A DNA stretch of 64,000 bases from Kribbella kalugense (GTDB lineage: Bacteria > Actinomycetota > Actinomycetes > Propionibacteriales > Kribbellaceae). This document shows positions 32,966-41,914 of this stretch, one piece after another. A program made the position numbers and the translations under genes. Below the pieces are notes generated by a model. The model saw only the letters and a program-made list of their open reading frames with translations, was not told the origin of the DNA and did not search any database. The stretch spans positions 1,302,001-1,366,000 of the forward strand of contig NZ_SODF01000001.1 of NCBI RefSeq assembly GCF_004365875.1. Reading direction: 5' to 3'. The number at the start of each line of letters is the position of its first letter. Position 1 is the first letter of the stretch.

Positions 32966-34819
32966 GGCGTCCAGTACGGCGGGGTCCTCGATTGTCGACG
33001 GGACTGGTTCGTCTCGTCCGTCGGCGATTCCGCGCATCGTCCGGCGCAGGATCTTGCCCGAGCGCGTCTTCGGCAGGGCGTCCACCACGGACACGTCCCG
33101 GAAGGCGGCGACCGGCCCGATCTCCCGGCGTACTGCGGCCACCAGCTCAGCCTGCAAGTCAGCCTCGGACACCGACGCCCCGGCCTTCAACACCACCAAT
33201 GCTCGCGGCAGCTGACCCTTCAACGGATCATGCACCCCGATCACCGCGCACTCAGCGACCGCCGGATTCGCCGCAACCACCGCCTCGATCGAGCCCGTCG
33301 ACAACCGGTGCCCGGCCACGTTGATCACGTCGTCGGTGCGGCCCATCACGAAGATGTAGCCGTCGTCGTCGATGAACCCGCCGTCCCCGGTCAGGTAATA
33401 CCCGTCGTACTGCTTCAGGTAGCTCTCGATGTAGCGCTGGTCGTCGCCCCACAACGTCGGCAGCGCACCCGGCGGCAGCGGGAGCTTGATCGCGATCGCA
33501 CCCTCCTCCTGCGGCAGCAGCACCTTGCCGTACGCATCCAGGATCTGCACGTCCCAGCCCGGCATCGGAACGGTCGCCGAGCCCGGCTTGGTCGGCAGCG
33601 GTTCGAGGCCGCGCGGGTTGGCTGCGATCGACCAGCCGGTCTCGGTCTGCCACCAGTGATCCACGACCGGTACGCCGAGATGCTCGTGCGCCCAGTGGTA
33701 CGTCTCGGGGTCGAGCCGCTCCCCCGCCAGGAACAGTGTCCGGAACGAGTCCATCGGGTACTTCGCCAGCTCGGCCGCCTCCGGATCGACCTTCTTGATC
33801 GCGCGAATCGCGGTCGGCGCGGTGAACAACGCCTTCACGCCGTGCTCGGAGATCACCCGCCAGAACGCACCGGCGTCCGGCGTACCGACCGGCTTGCCCT
33901 CGTACAGGACGGTGGTCGCACCGACGAGGAGTGGCGCGTAGACGATGTACGAGTGGCCGACGACCCAGCCGACGTCGGAGGCGGTCCACCAGACGTCGCC
34001 CGGGCCGATGTCGTACACGGCGCGCATCGTCCAGGCGAGTGCGACCGCGTGGCCGCCGTTGTCGCGGACGACACCTTTCGGCTTCCCCGTCGTACCGGAG
34101 GTGTAGAGGATGTAGAGCGGGTCAGTCGCCGCGACCTCCACCGGATCGGCCGGCTCGGCCTTCAGCGCAGTCCAGTCGACATCACGCTCGCCCAGCTCCG
34201 CCCGCGCCTCGTCCCGCTGGAAGACGACCGTGTGCTCTGGCTGGTGCTGAGCGATCGTCAAAGCCTCGTCGATGATCGGCTTGTACTCGACCACCCGCGT
34301 CGGCTCGATGCCGGCCGAGGCCGCGACGATGACCCGAGGCGTGGCGTCGTCGATCCGGGCCGCGAGTTCGCGTGGCGCGAAGCCGCCGAACACCACCGAG
34401 TGGATCGCGCCGAGCCGCGCGCACGCCAGCATGGCCACGACTGCTTCCGGGATCATCGGCATGTACACGATGACCCGATCGCCCTTCGCGACCCCGAGCG
34501 ACGCCAGCCCGCCGGCGAACGCCGCCACCTCGTCCAGCAACTGCGCATAGGTATAGGTCCGCCCCGTCCCAGTGACCGGCGAGTCGTAGATCAGCGCGAT
34601 CCGCTCACCGGCGCCCGCCTCGACGTGCCGATCCAAGGCGTTGTACGACGTGTTCAGCGCGCCGTCCGGGAACCAGCGGTAGATCGGGGCCTGACTCGCG
34701 TCGATCGCGCGCGTCGGTGGCCGGGTCCACGAGATCGCCTCGGCCGCCTCCAGCCAGAAACCTTCCGGATCCTCAAGACTCCGCCGGTAGCTGTCCTCGT
34801 AAGCACCCATGTTCTCCAT
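32933..34819 (-). CDS. prpE: Propionyl-CoA synthetase
   Basis: A 628-residue AMP-forming acyl-CoA synthetase, the usual PrpE length. It contains YTSGTTGKPKGVVRD (P-loop), DHWWQTETGWSIAANP (the acetate/propionate signature with Trp after TG, favouring propionate), YLTGDGGFIDDDGYIFVMGRTDDVINVAGHRLSTG (hinge) and TRSGKILRRTMR (adenylation Lys). It makes propionyl-CoA from propionate in the cytoplasm. Acetyl-CoA synthetase is an alternative but less likely. Divergent from the PLP dehydratase with a 17-bp gap. Confidence 0.88.
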   Translation of the reverse strand: MENMGAYEDSYRRSLEDPEGFWLEAAEAISWTRPPTRAIDASQAPIYRWFPDGALNTSYNALDRHVEAGAGERIALIYDSPVTGTGRTYTYAQLLDEVAAFAGGLASLGVAKGDRVIVYMPMIPEAVVAMLACARLGAIHSVVFGGFAPRELAARIDDATPRVIVAASAGIEPTRVVEYKPIIDEALTIAQHQPEHTVVFQRDEARAELGERDVDWTALKAEPADPVEVAATDPLYILYTSGTTGKPKGVVRDNGGHAVALAWTMRAVYDIGPGDVWWTASDVGWVVGHSYIVYAPLLVGATTVLYEGKPVGTPDAGAFWRVISEHGVKALFTAPTAIRAIKKVDPEAAELAKYPMDSFRTLFLAGERLDPETYHWAHEHLGVPVVDHWWQTETGWSIAANPRGLEPLPTKPGSATVPMPGWDVQILDAYGKVLLPQEEGAIAIKLPLPPGALPTLWGDDQRYIESYLKQYDGYYLTGDGGFIDDDGYIFVMGRTDDVINVAGHRLSTGSIEAVVAANPAVAECAVIGVHDPLKGQLPRALVVLKAGASVSEADLQAELVAAVRREIGPVAAFRDVSVVDALPKTRSGKILRRTMRGIADGRDEPVPSTIEDPAVLDALRPVLRSEEG

Positions 34820-34836
34820 CGTGGCAGGGTTGGCGT

Positions 34837-35760
34837 ATGACGGTAAGTGTCGAAGACGTGCGGCGGGCGGCGGAGCGGATCGCGGGACGGGTACGCCGTA
34901 CCCCGGTGATCGAGGTCGCGCCGGGGCTCACGTTCAAGCTCGAACTGCTCCAGCACACCGGCTCGTTCAAGCCTCGCGGCGCGTTCAACCGGCTGCTCAG
35001 CGCGAAGGAGAGCGGCGAGCTGACCGGCCACGGCATCGTCGCGGCGTCCGGGGGCAACGCCGGGCTGGCCGCGGCGTACGCGGCCCGAGAGCTCGGGGTG
35101 CCAGCACGGATCTTCGTCCCGCAGACGGTCCCGGCCGCGAAACTCGGCAAGCTGCGGACGCTCGAGGCGGACGTCGTACAGGTCGGGAGCGAGTACGCCG
35201 AGGCGTATCAGGCGGCGCTCGCGGCGCGGGACGAATCTGGGGCGCTCCTGGTCCATGCGTACGACCAGCCCGAGATTGTCGCCGGGCAGGGGACGGTCGG
35301 CCTCGAGATCCTTGACCAGGTCAGCGACTTCGACACCGTGATCGTGGCGGTCGGTGGAGGTGGACTGATCGGCGGGATTGCGACCGCGATCGGCACGAAC
35401 GCGCAGGTCATCGGCGTAGAGCCCGTGCTGGCGCCGACCCTGCACCGCGCTCTGGAGGCCGGCGAACCCGTCGACGGCTCGGTCGGCGGAGTGGCTGCCG
35501 ACTCGCTCGGTGCCCGCCGGATCGGCGAGCTGGCGCTCGCAGCGGCGCAGCACCACAACGTCCCGTCGCTGCTGATCGAGGACGAGGCGATCGTTGCTGC
35601 GCGCAACGAACTGTGGCGGGACTACCACCTCGCGACCGAACACGGCGGTGCGGTCGCGTACGCCGCCCTCGCCTCAGGCGCCTACCGCCCGGCCGCAGGC
35701 GAGCGAGTCGTCGTCGTGGTCTGCGGAGCGAACACCGACCCGAGCACGCTTACTTCTTGA
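34837..35760 (+). CDS. PLP-dependent threonine/serine dehydratase
   Basis: A 307-residue fold-type II PLP enzyme: FKLELLQHTGSFKPRGAFN (PLP Lys), ASGGNAGLAAAYA (phosphate-contacting loop) and VAVGGGGLIGGIA (Gly-rich PLP-phosphate loop). It lacks the C-terminal ACT domain, which is the catabolic/biodegradative-type architecture. Threonine gives 2-oxobutyrate, which can become propionate or propionyl-CoA, so a functional link to divergent prpE is plausible (inference). Confidence 0.87.
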   Translation: MTVSVEDVRRAAERIAGRVRRTPVIEVAPGLTFKLELLQHTGSFKPRGAFNRLLSAKESGELTGHGIVAASGGNAGLAAAYAARELGVPARIFVPQTVPAAKLGKLRTLEADVVQVGSEYAEAYQAALAARDESGALLVHAYDQPEIVAGQGTVGLEILDQVSDFDTVIVAVGGGGLIGGIATAIGTNAQVIGVEPVLAPTLHRALEAGEPVDGSVGGVAADSLGARRIGELALAAAQHHNVPSLLIEDEAIVAARNELWRDYHLATEHGGAVAYAALASGAYRPAAGERVVVVVCGANTDPSTLTS

Positions 35761-36361
35761 CGCTTGGCTTCTTGTCGTCCGACAGGACCCAGGCGGCGAG
35801 TACGCCGGCGATCCCGCCGAACAGGTGTCCTTGCCAGGAGATCCCGTCCTGCGGCAGCAGCCCGCCGAGCAGCGCACTCCCCCACACCATCACGACCACG
35901 ATGCCGACCAGCACCTGCCCGAGCCGCCGGTTGAACAGCCCACGCAGGATCAGGTACGACGCGTAGCCGAAGACCAGCCCGCTCGCGCCGATCGTGGTCG
36001 TGTTCGGCGGTGAGATCAGCCAGGTCCCGAAGCCGCCGATCACCACCACGATCGCGGTCACGGCGAACAACCGGGCCGCGCCGCTGATCGCGATGATCGC
36101 ACCGAGCGTGACCAGCGGCAGCGTGTTCGAGATCAGATGGCCGAAGCCCATGTGCAGGAACGGCGCGGTCAAGACGCCGATCAGACCGCGCGGCTCGCGG
36201 GAGATGATCCCGTACTGATTCAGCGAGCCATCGGTCGCGGTGTCGATGACCTCGCTCAGCCACATCAGCCCGACCAGCACTGCGAGCAACTTCAGCCCAC
36301 TGCCGATCCTGGCGGTGTCCACACTCCGCCCAGTCCGCTTCGCCGGGGTTTGCGAGCTCAT
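35750..36361 (-). CDS. Rhomboid-family intramembrane serine protease
   Basis: A 203-residue membrane protease with six helices. The catalytic dyad is GASG (Ser127) and QGHLFGG (His179); FLHMGFGHLISN carries the conserved HxxxN-type loop (His70, His75, Asn79). It cleaves membrane proteins within the bilayer; the substrate is unknown. It is convergent with the dehydratase, overlapping by 11 bp. Confidence 0.9.
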   Translation of the reverse strand: MSSQTPAKRTGRSVDTARIGSGLKLLAVLVGLMWLSEVIDTATDGSLNQYGIISREPRGLIGVLTAPFLHMGFGHLISNTLPLVTLGAIIAISGAARLFAVTAIVVVIGGFGTWLISPPNTTTIGASGLVFGYASYLILRGLFNRRLGQVLVGIVVVMVWGSALLGGLLPQDGISWQGHLFGGIAGVLAAWVLSDDKKPSVKK

Positions 36362-36470
36362 GGTCCAACCATGCCGTACTCGCTCAAATCTCAGTCCGTG
36401 GCAGGCGTGGCGACAGCGGACAGTGATCTCTGAGATACTGCGCGTGGCGGTCGTCGAGTGAGGGGGAACG

Positions 36471-37655
36471 ATGCCAATAGCTGTCTATGTCCTGGGACTG
36501 AGCATCTTCGCGCAGGGCACGTCCGAGCTCATGCTGGCCGGCCTGCTCCCGGAGCTCTCCACGGATCTGCACGTCACGATCCCCCAGGCCGGACTGCTGA
36601 TCTCCGCGTTCGCGCTCGGCATGCTCGTCGGCGCACCCGTCCTCGCGGTCCTCCCCCTCACCTGGTCACGGCGTACGGCGGGTCTCGTCTTCCTGGCGAT
36701 CTTCGCGCTCACCCATGTCGTGGGCGCACTGACGACGAGCTACGCCGTCCTGCTCGCCACCCGGGTCGTCGGCGCCTTCGTCTACTCCGGGTTCTGGTCG
36801 ATCGCCGCCGTGACCGTGGTCGCCCTCGTACCGGCGAACAGCCGCGCGCGGGCGATGAGCATCGTCACCGGCGGGCTCACGATCGCGACCATCGTCGGCC
36901 TCCCGCTCGGAACGGTCCTGGGCCAGCACCTCGGCTGGCAGTCGGCGTTCTGGACCGTGGCCGGGATGTGCGTGCTCGCGATGGCAGGCGTCTTCGCCAC
37001 GCTGCCGGCCGACCGGCCTGACCCAGCGAGCGCGCCGCGGTTCGCAGACGAGCTCCGGGTGTTCCGGAACGCGCGGCTCTGGCTCGCGTTCGGTACGACG
37101 GTCCTGGTGACCGCGACGATCCTCGTCGTCTTCAGCTACCTTGCCCCGCTCCTGATCCAGACCACAGGTCTGCCGGCCGGAGCCGTTCCCGGCGTACTCG
37201 CGCTCTACGGTCTCGGCTCGTTCATCGGGATCACCCTCGGCGGCCGGTTCGCCGATGCGCTCCCGTTCCACACCTTGTTCATCAGCATCACCGGGCTGCT
37301 CGTCCTGTCCGGCGTACTGGCGGTCACCGCGTCCGTCCCGGCGGTGGCGATCGGTGTGATCGCTTTGCTCGGCGGCTTCGGTTTCGCCGCGAACCCTGCT
37401 CTCAACGCCCGCGTGTTCAGCCTGGCCGGTGACGCGCCGAGGCTTGCGACCGCGACGAACTTCTCCGCGTTCAACGTCGGCATCACGCTCGGGCCGTGGC
37501 TCGGCGGCCTGGCGATCGGCGCCGGAGCCGGCTACCCCGCACTCGGCTGGATCGCCGTCGGCACCGGCGCCGCGGCCCTCGCGACCGTACTGTTCGCCGC
37601 ACTCGTCCCGGTCAGTTCACCGGCCCTTGCGGATCAAAGTCGGCGTACCGCCTGA
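36471..37655 (+). CDS. MFS exporter, Cmx/CmrA chloramphenicol-efflux type
   Basis: A 394-residue, 12-helix major-facilitator protein. The N-terminus MPIAVYVLGLSIFAQGTSELMLAGLL and the LISAFALGMLVGAPVLA segment closely resemble the Cmx/CmrA chloramphenicol exporters of actinobacteria. Drug specificity cannot be confirmed. A strong GTGAGGGGGAACG ribosome-binding site precedes ATG. Divergent from the rhomboid gene. Confidence 0.85.
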   Translation: MPIAVYVLGLSIFAQGTSELMLAGLLPELSTDLHVTIPQAGLLISAFALGMLVGAPVLAVLPLTWSRRTAGLVFLAIFALTHVVGALTTSYAVLLATRVVGAFVYSGFWSIAAVTVVALVPANSRARAMSIVTGGLTIATIVGLPLGTVLGQHLGWQSAFWTVAGMCVLAMAGVFATLPADRPDPASAPRFADELRVFRNARLWLAFGTTVLVTATILVVFSYLAPLLIQTTGLPAGAVPGVLALYGLGSFIGITLGGRFADALPFHTLFISITGLLVLSGVLAVTASVPAVAIGVIALLGGFGFAANPALNARVFSLAGDAPRLATATNFSAFNVGITLGPWLGGLAIGAGAGYPALGWIAVGTGAAALATVLFAALVPVSSPALADQSRRTA

Positions 37656-37693
37656 CCATCGCTCATCGTGGCTCCACGGGTCGTTCTGACAGC

Positions 37694-38659
37694 ATGTGGC
37701 CCGTGATGCACCTTCGTCTCATCGTCCCGTCCGACCGCAGCGAGCGCGTCCTGAACGCGCTTGTCGCCGATCCCCGGGCCACCAGCATCGTCCGGTTGCC
37801 CGGCGCCGCACGCCGGCCCGAAGGGGACATGATCGAGTGTGACGTGACCCGCGAGGCGACCTCGGACGTCCTCGCGTTCCTGAAGGCCGAGGGCCTGTAC
37901 GACGACGGTGCCGTTGCGCTGAGCTCGGTCGACGCGGCGCCGTCGCGGAACGCCCAGGCCGCGGAGAAAGCGGCTCCCGGGGCACCCGACGACGCGGTCA
38001 TCTGGGACGCCGTCGTCGATCAGGCCTACAACGAGGCCGGCGGTTCGTGGGTGTACTACGCCTTCCTGACGCTGGCGACAATGATCGCATCGGTTGCCGT
38101 GGTCACCGATTCCGCGATCCTCGTCGTGGGCGCCATGGTCGTCGGACCCGAGTTCGGTGTGGTGGCCGCGCTGGCCGTCGGACTCTTCCTGGGCAAGGGC
38201 GGTCTGGCTCGCCGGTCGGCGGTGCTGCTGGTTCGCGGATTCGCGCTGGCGATCGCGCTGACGGTGATCGCGGCCCTGCTGGCGCGAGCAGTCGGATGGG
38301 TGGACGTCAGCGATGTCACGGCGGCGCGGCCGCTAACGGGGTTCATCTGGCGACCGGATCGCTGGTCCGTGGTCGTCGCCGTACTCGCCGGATGTGCAGG
38401 CGTCCTGTCGCAGACGGCCGGGCGTGGCAATGCGCTGGTCGGGGTATTCATCTCGGTGACGACGGTCCCGGCCGCCGGTGATCTCGCGCTGTCGATCGCG
38501 TTGTGGGCACCGGGTCACATCGGCGGCGCCGCGGCTCAGCTGGGTATCAACCTGGCCGGCATGACCATTGCCGGGGTCGTGACGCTGTTGCTCCAGCGGG
38601 TGATCTGGCGCAGCTATCTGCGCGTGAAGCGTAGGGCGGGCGCGCGCGTTGAGGCTTGA
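37694..38659 (+). CDS. DUF389 family membrane protein
   Basis: A 321-residue protein. The first 95 residues are a soluble ferredoxin-like region (MHLRLIVPSDRSERVLNALV). They are followed by about six membrane helices with the DUF389 hallmark SAILVVGAMVVGPEFGVVAALAVGL. The function is unknown; some relatives are linked to hydrophobic stress. ATG at 37694 is preceded by no clear ribosome-binding site. Confidence 0.85.
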   Translation: MWPVMHLRLIVPSDRSERVLNALVADPRATSIVRLPGAARRPEGDMIECDVTREATSDVLAFLKAEGLYDDGAVALSSVDAAPSRNAQAAEKAAPGAPDDAVIWDAVVDQAYNEAGGSWVYYAFLTLATMIASVAVVTDSAILVVGAMVVGPEFGVVAALAVGLFLGKGGLARRSAVLLVRGFALAIALTVIAALLARAVGWVDVSDVTAARPLTGFIWRPDRWSVVVAVLAGCAGVLSQTAGRGNALVGVFISVTTVPAAGDLALSIALWAPGHIGGAAAQLGINLAGMTIAGVVTLLLQRVIWRSYLRVKRRAGARVEA

Positions 38660-38815
38660 CCGGGCGTCCCCTGCCCGATCCGCGCGCGCCCAGCATCGTC
38701 AGGCTTACCCCACCGCGGCCGTATCCGGGCCTGACCCGGGCTGACGGATGCAAGACATGTCGCGAAGTCGCCAAACCGGTCGAGTCCGGTCCACTGGACG
38801 AGATAGCCTGATCGG

Positions 38816-39763
38816 ATGCTGGAGTCGGTAGGGGTGGAGCCGCCTGATGAGGAGGCCTACCGGGCGCTGCTGTCGGCGCCCGGCTGTGACGTTGCCGAGC
38901 TCGCGAACCGTCTCGGTCGCGACGAACCGGACCTGACCGCGACGGTCGGACGGCTCGAGAAGCTCGGTCTACTGACCACCACGGCCGACGACCCGGTCCG
39001 CCTACTGCCGACCCGCCCCGACGTCGCGGTCGACGCACTGGTCGCCGTACGCCGGGCCGAGCTCGACCGCGTCCGCGCCGAAGCCCGCGTCATGCTGTCC
39101 GAGCTCGCCGCCCAGGAGCAGCACCGCCCGGAGAACCTGGTCGAGGTGATCGTCGGCCAGGAAGCGATCGCCGCCCGGTTCGCCCAGTTGCTGAACGGCA
39201 CCCAGGACCAGCTACTCGTCCTGGACAGGCCGCCGTACGCCTCGCGACCCGGCGACTCCGACCCGAAGGTGCGCGGACTGCTGGGCGACGGAGTAGTCGT
39301 CCACGGCATCTACTCCCCCGACTCGCTGGACATTCCCGGCGGGGTCGACGAGGCGTACAGCGCGGCCGATGCGGGCGAGACGTCGCGGATCCATCCGCAG
39401 GTGCCGATGAAGCTGGCCGCGTTCGACCGGAAGATCGCGCTCCTGCCACTGGCCGTCGACCAGTTGGTCGACAGTGCACTCGTCGTACATCCCTGCGCGT
39501 TGCTCGACGCACTGATCGAGATGTTCTGGCTGCTCTGGGACCAGGCCGTTCCGGTTGTCCCGACAGCGAAGGCCGATCCGACCGACGCGCGGCTGATGAC
39601 GCTGTTGGCTGCCGGGTTCAAGGACGACGCGATTGCTCGGCAGCTCGCGCTGAGCAGCCGGACCGTCGGCCGGCGAGTGGCCGAGCTGATGGAGACGCTG
39701 GGCGCGCGGACCCGGTTCCAGGCCGGTATCCACGCCCAGCGCCGCCATCTACTCGAGGACTAG
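38816..39763 (+). CDS. TrmB-like / LuxR-type transcriptional regulator
   Basis: A 315-residue regulator with an N-terminal winged helix (DVAELANRLGRDEPDLTATVGRLEKLGLL, TrmB-like), a middle effector-like region and a C-terminal LuxR-type HTH (FKDDAIARQLALSSRTVGRRVAELMETLGARTRFQAG). This two-HTH layout is common in actinobacteria. Its target is not evident. The TAG overlaps the convergent nuclease gene by 4 bp. A -10-like TAGCCT lies 6 bp before ATG, compatible with leaderless initiation. Confidence 0.85.
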   Translation: MLESVGVEPPDEEAYRALLSAPGCDVAELANRLGRDEPDLTATVGRLEKLGLLTTTADDPVRLLPTRPDVAVDALVAVRRAELDRVRAEARVMLSELAAQEQHRPENLVEVIVGQEAIAARFAQLLNGTQDQLLVLDRPPYASRPGDSDPKVRGLLGDGVVVHGIYSPDSLDIPGGVDEAYSAADAGETSRIHPQVPMKLAAFDRKIALLPLAVDQLVDSALVVHPCALLDALIEMFWLLWDQAVPVVPTAKADPTDARLMTLLAAGFKDDAIARQLALSSRTVGRRVAELMETLGARTRFQAGIHAQRRHLLED

Positions 39764-40389
39764 CAGGTTCCGAGCATCTGCGTCAGCGCGGTCTTCTCCG
39801 CCGACTGCAGTGACAGGCCGTAGGTGTACTTCACCCAGATCCAGTAGCGGGCGTAGATGCAGTGCACCGCGGTGTTCGTCGGCTGCCACTCGGACGGGTC
39901 CCGGTCACCCTTCGAGCGGTTGCTCGACGCGGACACCGCGATCAGCTGCGAGATCGTCAGGTTGTTCGCGAACTCCTGACGCCTGGCCTGCGTCCAGCTA
40001 CTGGCGCCCGACTTCCACGCCTCGGCCAGCGGCACGATGTGGTCGATGTCGACGTCCGACGAGTCGGTGAAGGTCGTCTTGTCGTACACGCTGTACCAGC
40101 TGCCGGCGGTCGGCTGACAGCTGCTGTCGACCTTCACGCCAGTGCCGTCGCGCTTCAGAACCTCCTCCCGGGTGTCGCAGGTCCCGGACTGCGTGATCCA
40201 GTGCGGGAACTTGTCCCGGCTGTAGCCGGTCGTCGACCCTTCCGTCTTGACGGTCAGGCCGGCCAGCTCAGTGGCCGCCGTACTCGCGGACGGTGGGGTC
40301 GGTGGTGACGCCAGCGCCGGGCCGGCGTTGAGGGTCCATGCCGCGATCGCGGCGAGCGCCGCAAGGGCGGCAGTGATGGAGCGTCGCAT
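39760..40389 (-). CDS. Secreted HNH endonuclease (DUF1524-like)
   Basis: A 209-residue exported protein with signal peptide residues 1-27 (MRRSITAALAALAAIAAWTLNAGPALA). The catalytic core is DVDIDHIVPLAEAWKSGA (DHxxP, His general base) and LIAVSASSNRSKGDRDPSEW (Asn and Lys), typical of the extracellular DUF1524/HNH nucleases of actinomycetes. Two Cys pairs may form disulphides. It is divergent from the acetamidase gene across a 196-bp regulatory region. Confidence 0.88.
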   Translation of the reverse strand: MRRSITAALAALAAIAAWTLNAGPALASPPTPPSASTAATELAGLTVKTEGSTTGYSRDKFPHWITQSGTCDTREEVLKRDGTGVKVDSSCQPTAGSWYSVYDKTTFTDSSDVDIDHIVPLAEAWKSGASSWTQARRQEFANNLTISQLIAVSASSNRSKGDRDPSEWQPTNTAVHCIYARYWIWVKYTYGLSLQSAEKTALTQMLGTC

Positions 40390-40458
40390 CAGTCAGGCCT
40401 CCGAAGGGTAGGGCGGTTCCCCCCTGACGTGCTGACCACAGCCTTCCCCGATCACGCG

Positions 40459-40478
40459 CGGTGAGAAACCACTCACCG
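40459..40478. promoter_or_regulatory. Inverted repeat CGGTGAG-N6-CTCACCG
   Basis: A perfect 7-bp-arm palindrome, with loop AAACCA, sits midway between the divergent nuclease and acetamidase genes. It could be an operator for an unidentified regulator or a transcript hairpin; the symmetric arms and non-terminal position favour an operator. Confidence 0.45.
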
Positions 40479-40488
40479 ATGAAAGCCG

Positions 40489-40519
40489 TGTGAACGCTCC
40501 CCGTCATACGGCGTTCACA
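40489..40519. promoter_or_regulatory. Inverted repeat TGTGAACGC-N13-GCGTTCACA
   Basis: A 9-bp perfect inverted repeat with a 13-bp spacer, 10 bp from the CGGTGAG palindrome, upstream of the acetamidase. With the first palindrome it marks a densely regulated intergenic region. A TATACA (about 40551) further down may be a -10 hexamer. By eye only. Confidence 0.5.
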
Positions 40520-40585
40520 ACGCTTCATAGGTCGGAAATGCCATCCCGGTATACAGGCGACACCATCCAGTGAGGAGATGTGCCG

Positions 40586-41914
40586 ATGGCAAAGAACAGC
40601 TTTGGCGAGCAGGCTCGCGCCATCCTCCGCTCCGGCCTCGGCCGCCGGGACTTCATCCGGGCGACGGCGGCCGCCGGTGCCGGAGTTGCGGTCTCCGCCG
40701 GTACGGCGACCTCCGCCGGCGCGACTGCCCCGCGTGAGGTTCTGCAGCCGGGGAAGGGGCCGATTCACGGTCGGCACTACCTGCCGTCGACGCCTGACCA
40801 GGTCCGGTGGGGTTACGTGCCGTCGCTCGACAGCGAGCCGGTTCTGCGGGTGCGGTCTGGCGACACGGTCACCGTCGACACGGTCTCGCACGAGGGCATC
40901 CTCGAGGACCAGGGCCGCGATCCGGTCGAGTACTTCGCGCAGCACGGCGTCGGCAAGTCGTCCGTACTGAACGACGCCGTCGCGATCGCCCGTGACTACG
41001 ACCGGACCACCCGGAACTTCGACGTCGACGGCCCGCACGTGGTCACCGGCCCGATCTTCGTCAACGGCGCGAAGCCAGGCGACGTTCTCAAGATCGAGAT
41101 GCTGTCGATGCTCCCGCGGGTCCCGTACGGCGTGGTGTCGAGCCGGCACGGGAAGGGCGCACTCCCCCGGCTGGCCGGTGGCGCCGTACCGGCCGGAATC
41201 ACGCTCGACGAGATCATGCCGCCGGTGTCGACCGACGGACGTGCGACCGGCGACCCGACGCAGTACGGGAACGTGTCGGTGTTCACGCCCGTCCGCGGCG
41301 GACGCGGAGTGATGCCACGCGGGCGGCGCGAGGTGAAGTTCCCGCTCAACCCGTTCATGGGCCTGATGGGTGTCGCGTTCGCCGACTCGGAGTCGCCGAC
41401 CGGGCCCGAACTGAACTCGATCCCGCCGACCCTCGGCGGCGGCAACATCGACATCAACCTGCTCGGCGTACGGTCGACGTTCTATCTGCCCGTGTTCGCC
41501 GACGGCGCCCTGTTCCATGTCGGCGATCCGCACTTCGCGATGGGCAACGGAGAGGTCGCGCTCACCGCGCTGGAAGGTTCGCTGCGGGCGACCTTCCGGT
41601 TGACCGTGTGCGCGAAGGGATCGGGTGACGCCCCGTCGGTCGCGTTCGGGTACCCGTTCGCGGAGACGCCGGACGCGTGGGTGCCGATCGGGTTGTCGGA
41701 CCCGGACGGCAGCCAGAACGGTCAGGGTAACGACCTCAACATCGCCATGCGTCGCGCGGTCGTCAACGCGCTCGACTTCCTCGAGACCGACCAGGGGATG
41801 GACCGGGCGACGGCGTACGCCTATCTGTCAGCGGCAGCCGACTTCGAGGTCTCCCAGGTCGTCGACCGGACCACCGGCGTCCACGGCGTGATCCGCAAGG
41901 CCGACTTCAGCTAG
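40586..41914 (+). CDS. Tat-exported acetamidase/formamidase
   Basis: A 442-residue protein. The N-terminus has a Tat signal (GLGRRDFIRATAAAG, twin Arg, then an Ala-rich hydrophobic stretch), so it is exported folded. The mature part matches FmdA/AmdA: GDTVTVDT, GPHVVTGPIFVNGAKPGDVL, FADGALFHVGDPHFAMGNGEV. It hydrolyses acetamide or formamide to the acid and ammonia. ATG at 40586 has GAGGAG 8 bases upstream. Export outside the cytoplasm is less usual for this enzyme. Confidence 0.87.
   Translation: MAKNSFGEQARAILRSGLGRRDFIRATAAAGAGVAVSAGTATSAGATAPREVLQPGKGPIHGRHYLPSTPDQVRWGYVPSLDSEPVLRVRSGDTVTVDTVSHEGILEDQGRDPVEYFAQHGVGKSSVLNDAVAIARDYDRTTRNFDVDGPHVVTGPIFVNGAKPGDVLKIEMLSMLPRVPYGVVSSRHGKGALPRLAGGAVPAGITLDEIMPPVSTDGRATGDPTQYGNVSVFTPVRGGRGVMPRGRREVKFPLNPFMGLMGVAFADSESPTGPELNSIPPTLGGGNIDINLLGVRSTFYLPVFADGALFHVGDPHFAMGNGEVALTALEGSLRATFRLTVCAKGSGDAPSVAFGYPFAETPDAWVPIGLSDPDGSQNGQGNDLNIAMRRAVVNALDFLETDQGMDRATAYAYLSAAADFEVSQVVDRTTGVHGVIRKADFS

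Noticed and set aside
33230..34840. 536-codon open frame antisense to prpE
   Set aside because: Its sense strand encodes a complete, motif-rich acyl-CoA synthetase; long antisense frames are expected in GC-rich codons, and the translation shows no domain.
36471..37655. Confirmed chloramphenicol-resistance gene
   Set aside because: Only family resemblance to Cmx/CmrA is visible; sequence alone does not show drug specificity.
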